Source of the DNA: Aliiroseovarius sp. S1123
GTDB lineage: Bacteria; Pseudomonadota; Alphaproteobacteria; Rhodobacterales; Rhodobacteraceae
Length of the DNA stretch: 64,000 nt
Reading direction: 5' to 3'
Assembly: GCF_023015885.1 (NCBI RefSeq)
Contig: NZ_JALKBE010000001.1
Span: forward strand, 372,001-436,000
Shown here: positions 24,953-33,223 of the stretch, one piece after another
How positions within the stretch are numbered: position 1 is the first letter of the stretch
Layout of the letters: each line of letters begins with the position of its first letter
The notes under the pieces: generated by a model
Database searches by the model: none
What the model saw: only the letters and a program-made list of their open reading frames with translations
What the model was told of the DNA's origin: nothing
Program-made: the position numbers and the translations under genes

Positions 24953-25386
24953 TCAATTTCGATCTTTATCGCTTGGCTTTCGCCGGTGCTGCCCGGAATG
25001 CGCAGCTCGTACCTACCGGGTCTGATCGCGACGAAGCCGATCTCCATCGTGCCAGCGTCATCGAACTCGACCGAATGGAGCGCATAGGGGCGGATTTCCA
25101 ACCCTTCGATGACAACCTCGTCAACCCAGATTGCGCGGAAGAAGTCGTTGCCCGCAAGCCCGATTTCTCCTGATCCATCTGCTGTAAACTCGACCTCGTA
25201 GTATTTACCAGATTTCAGCTTCCACGGCGCATCAGCAAGCGGTTCACCCACGGACAGGATGACTTCGGGCAAATCAACCTTGTTCGAACCCGAAAGCAGC
25301 CCCGCCATACCAAGGCCATCAGCATCGTCGTCTGCGAATGCGGTGCTTGCGGCAAGCATACTGGCGAGAACTATGGCTTTTCTCAT
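24949..25386 (-). CDS. Small periplasmic protein of the PQQ-associated operon, function unknown
   Basis: This 145-residue protein has a clear signal peptide (MRKAIVLASMLAASTAFA, cleaved about residue 18). The mature part is rich in beta strands and acidic (LKSGKYYEVEFTADGSGEIGL, RPGRYELRIPG), suggesting a cupredoxin-like or immunoglobulin-like sandwich. The usual Cys/His/Met copper ligands are not evident. I do not recognise the family. Its four-base overlap with the ATPase gene and its location after the beta-propeller gene tie it to the same periplasmic system. Confidence 0.65.
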   Translation of the reverse strand: MRKAIVLASMLAASTAFADDDADGLGMAGLLSGSNKVDLPEVILSVGEPLADAPWKLKSGKYYEVEFTADGSGEIGLAGNDFFRAIWVDEVVIEGLEIRPYALHSVEFDDAGTMEIGFVAIRPGRYELRIPGSTGESQAIKIEIE

Positions 25387-25397
25387 GTGATAACTCC

Positions 25398-26366
25398 TCA
25401 GTTGGTCGGACGTGCAACCGCGCCCCAGGGGAAACGGCCCACCTTGATGGATTTAATGGCTTTGTTGGTGGCAAGATCAATGACGCTCACGTCGCCAGAG
25501 ACACCATTGGTGGTGAACAGTTTCGTACCGTCTGGCGAAAACGCCATGTGCCAGACCCGGCGCCCCACCAGAACATAATCAAGTACTTCGTAAGTCGCCG
25601 TATCGACGACAGCGACGTGGTTAGAGGGGCCAAGCGCCACATAGGCAAGGCTATTGTCCGCGTTCAGTTCGACCCCGACTGGCTGAACCTTGTCAGGATG
25701 CACGCCGGTGATTTCAAACGCGATCTTGGCGATCTGGCTTTGGTCAGAAGTGTTGAAAATGGCGACCGTACCGCCGATTTCCGAGCTGACCCATAGTTTC
25801 GAGCCGTCGGTTGTGAACTCGGCATGGCGTGGGCGCGCATCCACCAGTGTGTTGGCGTAGATGGTGTTGGTCTCGGTGTCGATCCAATGCGCCATGTTGG
25901 TGGTTTCCGATGTGGTAATCGTGGTCTTGCCATCCGGACTGACCGCCATGCCTTCGGGTTCTACCCCCACGTTGATCTGCGCGATCACGTGATGGGTTTC
26001 GGTGTCCACCACGGTTGTCACGGCATCATCTTCATTGGCGATGTAAAGCAGCTTGCCATTGGGGTGTAGCGCGAATTGTTCGGGATCTTCACCGGACGGC
26101 AGATCGTGGATGATTTTTCCGGCCTCGACATCCAACACCTGCACTGCATCGGAATCCGAGGCGCAGATGTAGAGATATCTGAAGTCGCTCGAGAATAGGA
26201 TGCCGCGCGGACGCTCGCCCACCTCGTATTCTTTCACGACTTCCAGCGTATCAACGTCGATCACGGAAATTGTATCGCTTTTTTCGTTCGAGACCCAGAT
26301 CTCATCACTTAAGGCTGCGGCGGGCATAAGTGCGATCAAAGCCGCCAGACAGGTGTTCAATTTCAT
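25398..26366 (-). CDS. PQQ-dependent catabolism-associated beta-propeller protein
   Basis: The 322-residue periplasmic protein has a signal peptide (MKLNTCLAALIALMPAAALS) and seven YVTN-type repeats of about 42 residues. Each has a DVDTLEVV-type strand and a SPDGK/HPNGKLLYIAN-type turn, as in a seven-bladed propeller. This matches the propeller protein routinely encoded beside PQQ-linked alcohol dehydrogenases. The ATG at 26366 is chosen because the signal peptide begins there; the longer frame from 26474 overlaps the previous gene. The molecular role is unknown. Confidence 0.85.
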   Translation of the reverse strand: MKLNTCLAALIALMPAAALSDEIWVSNEKSDTISVIDVDTLEVVKEYEVGERPRGILFSSDFRYLYICASDSDAVQVLDVEAGKIIHDLPSGEDPEQFALHPNGKLLYIANEDDAVTTVVDTETHHVIAQINVGVEPEGMAVSPDGKTTITTSETTNMAHWIDTETNTIYANTLVDARPRHAEFTTDGSKLWVSSEIGGTVAIFNTSDQSQIAKIAFEITGVHPDKVQPVGVELNADNSLAYVALGPSNHVAVVDTATYEVLDYVLVGRRVWHMAFSPDGTKLFTTNGVSGDVSVIDLATNKAIKSIKVGRFPWGAVARPTN

Positions 26367-26370
26367 TGGC

Positions 26371-27546
26371 TCATTCTCCAAAGGCTTTGCATTGGCTTTC
26401 GGGTGCATCAGCTCCAAGGCTGTCCAGCTCGTTTCTGGCGTGCAGGAACCCTTCAAGCGGGGCCATTGCGACAAGAGCCGAGGCGTGTGTCAGCCCAACA
26501 GGCTGGCGCATTTGTCCGTTCCAGCTGCGAAACGAAAGAGGGCGACCCTTGAACCCAGCCAGTTCAATCCCGTCCAGAAGGTAGGATCGGATGGCATCAA
26601 GGTTTGCGAAATTCGTGCGAAGATAGGCTTCGTCCACGGCGCGCAGGGCTGCCCAGGCGGCATAGTCGATGTCCTGCATGTTGCGTCCGGCCAGATCATA
26701 AAAACGGCTTTGCAGCTGTGCAGCCCCCCATTGTTCATTCACGTGCGACCAGCCAGTGGCACGAAGGCCATCGCCCCCCAGAATGGGCCTTGGCAGCCAC
26801 GTGTTATAAGCGAGGTATCGGGCGAAATCATTTTGCTCGTCGGCTACGAACAGCACGTCGTAGTCACCAAGCTTCTGCGTCAGCAACGGAACTTCCGCAG
26901 CAGCCTGCCTGCGCAGGTCGCCGTCCAGCACCCAAGGCTCTTCTTTTCCGAAGCTCAGGCCGAACTTGCGCGACGCATTGTGCAGCGCGTCGGCAAACTT
27001 GCCGTCCTCAACAGTATTTCCCGAGACAAGCGCAAGCTTATCCCAGCGCTTCTTCAGCACGAACTGCATCAGCGCGTCCGCACGCATCGCGTAGCTTGGC
27101 AGAGTATGAAGCAAGCTCGCTCGGCAATCCGCGCCCCTTAGGCGGTCATCATAGGACCGCACGTTGAAGAAAAGGCGCGCCTCGCTCTCATCGACAAGTG
27201 TGAGCATTTGCTCGGCGCTCATGTCTAACAACACGAATGGGGCGTCGCTGGCATGAAGCGCGTCGCGCGCGCCTGCAAGGTTGCCCTCGTCCAGATCGAT
27301 GAGCTCCATTGCAAACTGATAGCCCATGAAGCCACCGGTGGTGTTGTTATCGGCAACCGCAAGCTCTGCCCCGGCACGCCCAAGGTTGTCCGGGGTGGGG
27401 TCGAGATTCGAGAGGACAGGGCGTTCAGGCGCCGCAATTCTCAGATAAAGAACCGAGATTTTGCGCATGTTTTCACCGGCTTCGACCAGTGTTGACGACA
27501 GGACAATCGCCAGAAGGCAAAACCACAGTTTCATTATGTTTTTCAT
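26371..27546 (-). CDS. Periplasmic binding protein of PQQ-dehydrogenase-associated ABC transporter
   Basis: The 391-residue protein has a signal peptide (LWFCLLAIVLSSTLVEA) and a leucine-binding-protein-like two-lobe fold (ISVLYLRIAAPERPVLSNLD, LAVADNNTTGGFMG, VLFVADEQNDFARYL). It matches the substrate-binding-like subunit paired with PQQ-associated ABC transporters. The ATG at 27546 follows GGAGGACGAG. It is first in the operon that continues with the propeller, the 145-residue protein, ATPase and permease. Its promoter lies in the 118-base divergent gap shared with the cytochrome gene. The ligand is unknown. Confidence 0.8.
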   Translation of the reverse strand: MKNIMKLWFCLLAIVLSSTLVEAGENMRKISVLYLRIAAPERPVLSNLDPTPDNLGRAGAELAVADNNTTGGFMGYQFAMELIDLDEGNLAGARDALHASDAPFVLLDMSAEQMLTLVDESEARLFFNVRSYDDRLRGADCRASLLHTLPSYAMRADALMQFVLKKRWDKLALVSGNTVEDGKFADALHNASRKFGLSFGKEEPWVLDGDLRRQAAAEVPLLTQKLGDYDVLFVADEQNDFARYLAYNTWLPRPILGGDGLRATGWSHVNEQWGAAQLQSRFYDLAGRNMQDIDYAAWAALRAVDEAYLRTNFANLDAIRSYLLDGIELAGFKGRPLSFRSWNGQMRQPVGLTHASALVAMAPLEGFLHARNELDSLGADAPESQCKAFGE

Positions 27547-27664
27547 CTCGTCCTCCCGCAACACAGTCTGTCCGACGTAGTCGGGTTCGAAAAGTTGGAC
27601 CAAGGTCGAATAGAGCCGTCGCCGCAAGCCTTCTACAAATCATTAAAAGTTTGGAGGAGACGTG

Positions 27665-28372
27665 ATGAAATTCTCGAAAATATTGCTTGTGCCGCCGTTT
27701 GTATTGGCCGCTGCCGCAGCCTTTGCCCATGGTGACGTTGCCCCGCAGGCGGTGGACACGGCTGGCCTTCCCGATCTTGGGGAAGAATGGCTTGAAGAAA
27801 ACCCGTGGCGCGACCCAGCAAGCGAGAACTGGCAAGCCGCCATTGATATCGGCGCATCGGGCTATAACCAGAACTGCGCACGTTGTCATGGGTTGGAAGT
27901 CGTTTCCGGCGGCTTGGCCCCTGATCTGCGCTATCTCAGCGCGGATTGGGATGGTGACGAATGGTATCTCGAGCGTTTCCGCTATGGCATGACCCAGAAC
28001 GGGATCACCAAGATGCCCGCCTTCGGAGATCTTCTGGGTCAGGAGGCCGCATGGGCCATCCGCACCTACGTTGAAACCCGCCCTGATGACGGTGCTTTTG
28101 ACGACTATCAGACACGCCTGTCTGCAATTCGCGATCTTTTGAAAGACCGCGCAAGCGAGGTCGAGGGTGGTGTTGATGTAGCGTCCCTTGGCGATGAAGT
28201 GGCCGCACTTCGGACTGAACTGTCCGACATCAACGCCTCTGCGGAAACCGGCTCCGACGCGCCGGTCGCTGAATCTGCTGTATCGCGCGCAGCAATTGCG
28301 CTCGATGGCAGCGCCGCCAGCTTCGCAAAAGCTGCCGAGCTTCTGACCATCGGCCTGTCAGCGGCACATTGA
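27665..28372 (+). CDS. pedF: Cytochrome c-550 of the PedF type
   Basis: The 235-residue periplasmic protein has a signal peptide and then HGDVAPQAVDT, a single heme c site CARCH (about residues 71-75) and an axial methionine in ITKMPAF. The AHGDV-QAVDT and YNQNCARCHGL-SGG-APDLRYL pieces are typical of PedF, the electron acceptor of PQQ ethanol dehydrogenases. About 90 residues after the cytochrome domain form an extra helical Ala/Ser/Asp-rich tail. The ATG at 27665 has better spacing from GGAGG than the GTG at 27662. It overlaps the next gene by four bases. Confidence 0.85.
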   Translation: MKFSKILLVPPFVLAAAAAFAHGDVAPQAVDTAGLPDLGEEWLEENPWRDPASENWQAAIDIGASGYNQNCARCHGLEVVSGGLAPDLRYLSADWDGDEWYLERFRYGMTQNGITKMPAFGDLLGQEAAWAIRTYVETRPDDGAFDDYQTRLSAIRDLLKDRASEVEGGVDVASLGDEVAALRTELSDINASAETGSDAPVAESAVSRAAIALDGSAASFAKAAELLTIGLSAAH

Positions 28373-29289
28373 TCGTTTTGCGTTTTGGCATCCATATAGC
28401 ATTGGTGCTTGGCCTTCTGGCCGGCACCGCTCAGCACGCCTTGGCAAGATGCGAAGATTTGGCCAAAGGGTATGGGGATGTGATCCCGAAACGGTCGGAC
28501 ACACGGATCGACGTCGGACAGGATTATGACACGATCCTTGAGCGCGGCTATCTGACCTTCGCTGTCTACGAAGATTTTGCGCCGTTTTCCTGGGAGGAAG
28601 CCGGCAAACCCAAGGGCATCGACATTGAAATCGCGCACATCATCGCCGAGGACATCGGCGTCGAGGCGCGTTTCAACTTTGTCGCCGCAGATGAGAACGT
28701 GGATGCAGATCTGCGCAATCAGATCTGGAAGGGGCCTTTGATTGGCGGGCAGGTGTCAAACATCATGATGCACGTTCCGTACAGCAAGGATTTGCAGTGT
28801 CGCAACGAGCTGGTGGTGCTGAACGGTCAATATTTCAACGAAACCCTCGCAACCGCCTATCGAGTCGATGTGTTCCCCGATGATCCGCCCACCACGCCTT
28901 ACTATCGGTTCCATAAAGTGGGCGTTGAAAATCACACGATCTCGGATTTCTATCTGTCGAACTTCAATGGCGGAATGTTGCTTTCGAACATTCGCCACTA
29001 TCCCGATCACAAAGATGCTTTTGCCGCGATGGGAACCGGAGAAGTGGACGCGGTGATGGGCGTGAAGAGCATTCTGGAATATCTCGATCAGAGCGACGAA
29101 GTCGATGTGGCCACGCCACCTCTTGTGAACTTCGCGCTCGACACTTGGACGCTTGGGATTGCCGTGCGTCACAATTTCCGCGAGCTTTCCTATGCGGCGG
29201 ATTATGCGATCGCGGATGCGCTTGCTGATGGGCGGATTGCAGCAATCTTTGCAAAATATGGGGTGAGCCACGCGGCCCCGGACTATTAA
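28369..29289 (+). CDS. Quinoprotein-dehydrogenase-associated periplasmic binding protein (PedB/MoxJ-like)
   Basis: The 306-residue protein uses a TTG start overlapping the cytochrome stop. A signal peptide is followed by an amino-acid-type binding-protein fold (LTFAVYEDFAPFSWEEAGKPKGIDIEIAHIIAED) and a C-terminal FALDTWTLGIAVRHNFRELS. It matches the binding-protein-like partner encoded with XoxF/MxaF and PQQ-alcohol dehydrogenases (XoxJ/MoxJ/PedB), thought to help activate or mature the enzyme. It ends by overlapping the convergent apbE gene. Confidence 0.8.
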   Translation: MIVLRFGIHIALVLGLLAGTAQHALARCEDLAKGYGDVIPKRSDTRIDVGQDYDTILERGYLTFAVYEDFAPFSWEEAGKPKGIDIEIAHIIAEDIGVEARFNFVAADENVDADLRNQIWKGPLIGGQVSNIMMHVPYSKDLQCRNELVVLNGQYFNETLATAYRVDVFPDDPPTTPYYRFHKVGVENHTISDFYLSNFNGGMLLSNIRHYPDHKDAFAAMGTGEVDAVMGVKSILEYLDQSDEVDVATPPLVNFALDTWTLGIAVRHNFRELSYAADYAIADALADGRIAAIFAKYGVSHAAPDY

Positions 29290-30170
29290 CCCAGCCGGAT
29301 CATGGTGCCGCCTTGGCTTTCCAGCCAGACTTTCGCAATGCCCATCTCTTCGAAATCCATCGCTTGGATCTTTTCCTGCGGTATAAGCGAGAGCGCCGTG
29401 GAATACGCATCGGCAAGCGCCGAGGTCCGTGCCTGAACCGTGACGGTTTTCCAAACGGGCTCCCCTCCAAACGGTTGCACGATATGGGCCTGACCATTGG
29501 CGCGCGTCATCGCGCCTGGCGCACTGGTTGCAAGCCCCAGATTGTTTAGGTCGGTATGCGTCAAGCGTTTTGCTTCACCGTTTTCAACCCCCAAGCGCCA
29601 ATCGCCATCTCCGGCTGCGTATTCGCCAAGATTGACCAGATGCGCCGAGTGACCTTGGCGGCGCAGAAGACGAGACAGCTGATCACTTGCATATCCTTGC
29701 GCGATGCCATTGAGCGTCAGCGCCGTATCCGGGTTTTCATATCGGATAATGTCCCTTCGAACTTCGACAGTCTCAAACCCAGAGGGGCGCGTAGGAAGCC
29801 TATGCTCTGCGCGCCATACCGTCTGGATGGTGGGGTCAAAGACCCCGTCTGTGAGGTTCCAAACCTCTTTGGAAATTTCTAAAAGTTCAACCAGATCCTC
29901 GGGCGGATCTTGAAGCTTTCCATCCCGGTTCAACCGTGAAATTGCCGAGTGGTGTCGGAACAGGCTGAACACCTGTTCAAGCCGGTCAACTTCTTTTTCG
30001 ATTGCTGCGAAAATACCTTCGTACTCATCGCTGCTGTCGTGAAAGATCACTGACAGATCGGCACCAAAGCCGCGCCCGCGCCACTCGCGTTGGCTTGGAT
30101 TGTACCGCGTCAGGGCCAATGTCCCCAGCGCTGCTGCCCCAAGCTTGATAACATGTCTTCGCTGCATCAT
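29286..30170 (-). CDS. apbE: FAD:protein FMN transferase (ApbE family)
   Basis: ApbE attaches FMN covalently to threonine in target proteins, using FAD, in the periplasm. The 294-residue form has a twin-arginine-like signal (QRRHVIKLGAAALGTLAL), the FSLFRHHSAISRLNR segment, LTLNGIAQGYASDQL, and a C-terminal ALADAYSTALSLIP part that in the family carries metal and FAD contacts. The ATG at 30170 matches the signal peptide start. Its flavinylation target is not evident in the window. It lies immediately beside the truncated transketolase, so it marks the right end of the inserted genes. Confidence 0.87.
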   Translation of the reverse strand: MMQRRHVIKLGAAALGTLALTRYNPSQREWRGRGFGADLSVIFHDSSDEYEGIFAAIEKEVDRLEQVFSLFRHHSAISRLNRDGKLQDPPEDLVELLEISKEVWNLTDGVFDPTIQTVWRAEHRLPTRPSGFETVEVRRDIIRYENPDTALTLNGIAQGYASDQLSRLLRRQGHSAHLVNLGEYAAGDGDWRLGVENGEAKRLTHTDLNNLGLATSAPGAMTRANGQAHIVQPFGGEPVWKTVTVQARTSALADAYSTALSLIPQEKIQAMDFEEMGIAKVWLESQGGTMIRLG

Positions 30171-30226
30171 GACGCCCGCGCCCTTCTTTTGTCGGTCACG
30201 ATCAGCGGCACGCACTTGTTGCGGTC

Positions 30227-31996
30227 TTCGGGTGGGACGTGGTGCGGGTGAAGCACGGTGTGTTGCAGCGCGCAGCCTTTGAAGAGCCGGGCGGCGACAA
30301 ACTGCGCGAATGGATCGATGCCTGTCCGAACCAGGAATACTCGGCGCTCACCTTCATGGGCGGAGCCGTCTGGCGCAAGCGATTGATGGACGATCTAGGA
30401 GATCAGGGCGATGTCTCGGCCTTGATCGAGCAGCGCAGCGACGATGAACTGGCGGCCTTGATGGAGAACCTCGGCGGCAACTGCGTCCAGACCATGGCCC
30501 AGACCTTCGACACCATTGATCACGACCGCCCCACCTGCTTCCTGGCCTATACGGTGAAAGGCTGGGGGACGCCCATCGCAGGCCACAAGGACAACCATGG
30601 CGGGCTGATGAACAACACGCAGTTCGCCCAGTGGCAAAAGCACATGGGCGTGGCAACGGGCGACGAGTGGGAACCGCTGGCCACAGTCGAAAACCCCGCC
30701 GCGCTACGTGATTTCCTGTCCAAAGTTTCCTTCTTTGCCAAGGGCACCCGGCGGTATCACGATGACAAGCTCGCCGTGCCTGCCATCGACATTGATACCT
30801 CTCGCGAAATCTCGACCCAGATGGCCTTTGGCAAGATTCTGGATGATCTGTCGAAGGGCGACAGCGATCTGGCGGCACGGATCGTGACCACATCACCGGA
30901 CGTGACGGGGACCACAAACCTTGGCCCGTGGGTGAACCGGCGCAAACTTTTCGCACGGTCCAGACAGGCAGACGCCTTTATCGAGCACCGCATCCCCTCG
31001 ACCGCGAAATGGGAATTCACGCCGGAAGGTCAGCATATCGAGCTAGGAATCGCCGAGATGAACCTGATGCTGCTTCTGGGCGCCGCAGGCCTGTCGCATT
31101 CGATCTTTGGCAAGCGGCTGATCCCCATCGGTACGGTCTATGATCCATTCGTAGCCCGCGGTCTCGATGCGCTGAACTATGCCTGCTATCAGGACGCCCG
31201 GTTCATCCTTGTGGGCACCCCATCTGGTGTGACGCTGGCCCCGGAAGGCGGGGCGCACCAATCAGTCGGATCGCCCCTGATCGGGATGAGCCAGGACGGG
31301 CTTGCCTCGTTCGAGCCCGCCTTTGCAGATGAGCTTGCGGTGATCATGGAATGGGCCTTCGATTATCTTCAGCGTGATGGTGAAGGCGACCCGGACGAGC
31401 GCACCTGGCTGCGTGATGAAACCGGTGGATCTGTCTATTTGCGCCTGACCACGAACCCGATCGAACAACCCGGCAAACGCCACGACGACGCGTTCCGACA
31501 GGGGGCCATCGACGGCGCCTACTGGCTGCGCAAACCCGGACCGAATTGCGAGGTCGTCATCGCCTATCAGGGCGCGGTTGCCCCCGAGGCGATCAAGGCG
31601 GCTGGGATGATCGGTGAAGGGCGCCGGGATATCGGCGTGCTGGCCGTGACCTCGGCTGACCGGCTCAATGCGGGCTGGACAGCGGCCCAACGGGCCCGTT
31701 CACGCGGCAATAAGGCGGCACAGGCACACATCGAGAGCCTGATGGCCGATCTTCCGCCCCATTGCAAAGTCATCACCGTCATTGATGGCCACCCGGCGAC
31801 GCTGTCCTGGCTTGGATCTGTTGCCGGTCATCAGACCATCCCAATGGGTGTCGAGCATTTCGGCCAAACCGGCACGATCGGCGATCTATATCGCCATCAC
31901 GGCATCGATGCCGACGCCATTGTCGAAAAGGTAAACGGCTTGACGGACGGGAAGCATGTGCACCGCGGTAACTTAGCGGGCTCAGCCCACAAATAA
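30227..31996 (+). pseudogene. 5'-truncated transketolase/pyruvate dehydrogenase E1-like gene
   Basis: The coding frame begins abruptly at FGWDVVRVKHG and continues for about 585 residues with good similarity in pattern to the alphaproteobacterial AceE-like transketolases of about 790 residues (YSALTFMGGAVWRKRL, GQHIELGIAEMNLMLLLGAAGLS, GTPSGVTLAPEGGAHQS, and a C-terminal VIDGHPATLSWLGSV). About 200 N-terminal residues, including the thiamine-diphosphate-binding GDG region, are missing. Family similarity stops about 50 bases from the apbE start. The GTG at 30239 could start a protein, but it would lack the cofactor site. Confidence 0.8.
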
Positions 31997-32295
31997 ACTC
32001 ACACCAAAGCCGCCATTCGACCTGCAAAGGCGATTGGCGGCTGCCCGCCCTTTTGAGAGATGCCGCGGATTTGGCCGAAGGTTAGAATGCGCTCATCGTG
32101 CCTGAAAGTGCCCCGTTTGGTACCCCCGTGTCCCCCAAAGCCTGAGCTCGGAGGGGGGGAGGGTGTCGGGGTCGTCTTCGGTCCTGCGTGGCCGCGATGC
32201 GAGAAATCGGAAACGCAGGCAGACACGCTTTGGGCCATTACTTGAGCAACCGGATCGAGTATTCGCACCTCCCGTTTCGACGACGAACACGATCC

Positions 32296-32355
32296 ATGCG
32301 CCGCTTTCGCCGAATGCGAAGTTTGCAAGAGTTCGTGGCCTCAGCGCAGAATTAA
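32296..32355 (+). pseudogene. C-terminal fragment resembling an IS6-family transposase
   Basis: The frame reads MRRFRRMRSLQEFVASAQN then stop. RFRR-MRSLQ-F is the pattern near the C-terminus of IS6-family transposases in alphaproteobacteria. Only about 19 codons survive and the stop lies inside the right 65-bp repeat. The match is from memory of the family and is short. Confidence 0.4.
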
Positions 32356-32408
32356 GGGCAGTCATACTGGTCTAGCCGGGTTTCGTTCGAAGCGGTCTGA
32401 CACCACAT
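32344..32408 (+). repeat. Right copy of a 65-bp diverged direct repeat
   Basis: It matches 23352-23416 at 49 of 65 positions without gaps and in the same orientation, 8,992 bases away. It begins within the transposase-like fragment and ends 20 bases before the stop of the tungstate-binding protein gene. Confidence 0.65.
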
Positions 32409-32428
32409 GTCTGACTACACTTAATTGA

Positions 32429-33223
32429 TTACTTGGCGTTGAAAACAAACAGGGTTTCACCGTTGATTTTGTAGTCATTGATCAACGCTTTCGCTGTGTC
32501 AGATACAAGCCACGCCTCCAGTTTAGCCGCAAGCTCGGTCTCTACGTGCTCGTGCTTATCCGGGTTCACGGGCAAATAGGCGTATTGGTTGAACAGGATC
32601 GGATCGCCCGCATAAAGCAGCGCCAGATTGCCTTTATTTCCAAAGTTCAGCCAACTTGCCCGATCTGCCATGATATAGGCGTCCAAACCAGCGGCTGTAT
32701 TCAATGCTGCACCCATGCCGGCCCCGACCGCTTTGTACCACGCGCCTTCGGGTGCGATCTCGGCCGCCGCCCACAGGCTAAGTTCTTTCTTGTGGGTTCC
32801 GCTGTCATCCCCGCGGCTGACAAAGGGGGCTTGTGCGGTCATGATGCGTGCCAACGCGTTAGCTGCGCTTTCTGCTTCTGCCACATGCGCGGCGTCGGTC
32901 GATGGGCCGATAAAGACAAAATCATTATACATGATTTCGCGGCGATGGGTGCCGAAGCCACCGGCCAGGAAGCCATCTTCGGCTTTGCGAGAATGCACGA
33001 GTATGGCGTCCACGTCCCCGGCCTCGCCCAGTTTAATCGCTTGTCCTGTACCAACGACTAGAAGCTGAACCTCGATCCCAGTGTCTTCCTTGATCCGAGG
33101 CAGCAAAATGTCGGACAGACCCGAGTTATGGAACGACGTGGTGACCGCAAGCTTCATCTCGTCCGCGATCGCTCCGGTTGCCAGAAGGGCTGCTGAAAGG
33201 GCGGCGAAAATGGTCCGTTTCAT
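32429..33223 (-). CDS. tupA: Tungstate ABC transporter substrate-binding protein
   Basis: The 264-residue periplasmic protein has a signal peptide ending at AIA/D. The TupA pattern TTSFHNSGL, VVGTGQAIKLGEAGDVDAILVHSRKAE and YNDFVFIGP supplies the anion-binding loops. TupABC imports tungstate with high affinity for tungsten or molybdenum enzymes such as formate dehydrogenases and aldehyde oxidoreductases. It is the last gene of the tupB-tupC-tupA operon and overlaps tupC by four bases. Molybdate as the main substrate cannot be excluded. Confidence 0.87.
   Translation of the reverse strand: MKRTIFAALSAALLATGAIADEMKLAVTTSFHNSGLSDILLPRIKEDTGIEVQLLVVGTGQAIKLGEAGDVDAILVHSRKAEDGFLAGGFGTHRREIMYNDFVFIGPSTDAAHVAEAESAANALARIMTAQAPFVSRGDDSGTHKKELSLWAAAEIAPEGAWYKAVGAGMGAALNTAAGLDAYIMADRASWLNFGNKGNLALLYAGDPILFNQYAYLPVNPDKHEHVETELAAKLEAWLVSDTAKALINDYKINGETLFVFNAK

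Larger units (their letters stand above)
31997..32428. other. Gene-free region with insertion-sequence remnants
   Basis: These 432 bases hold no intact gene. The right half contains a short transposase-like reading frame and the right 65-bp direct repeat. The rest shows no recognisable signal. Confidence 0.6.

Noticed and set aside
27665-29289. Assignment of the cytochrome and binding protein as xoxG/xoxJ of a methanol dehydrogenase
   Set aside because: The cytochrome segments around HGDVAPQAVDT and NCARCHGL fit PedF better, and no xoxF is adjacent.
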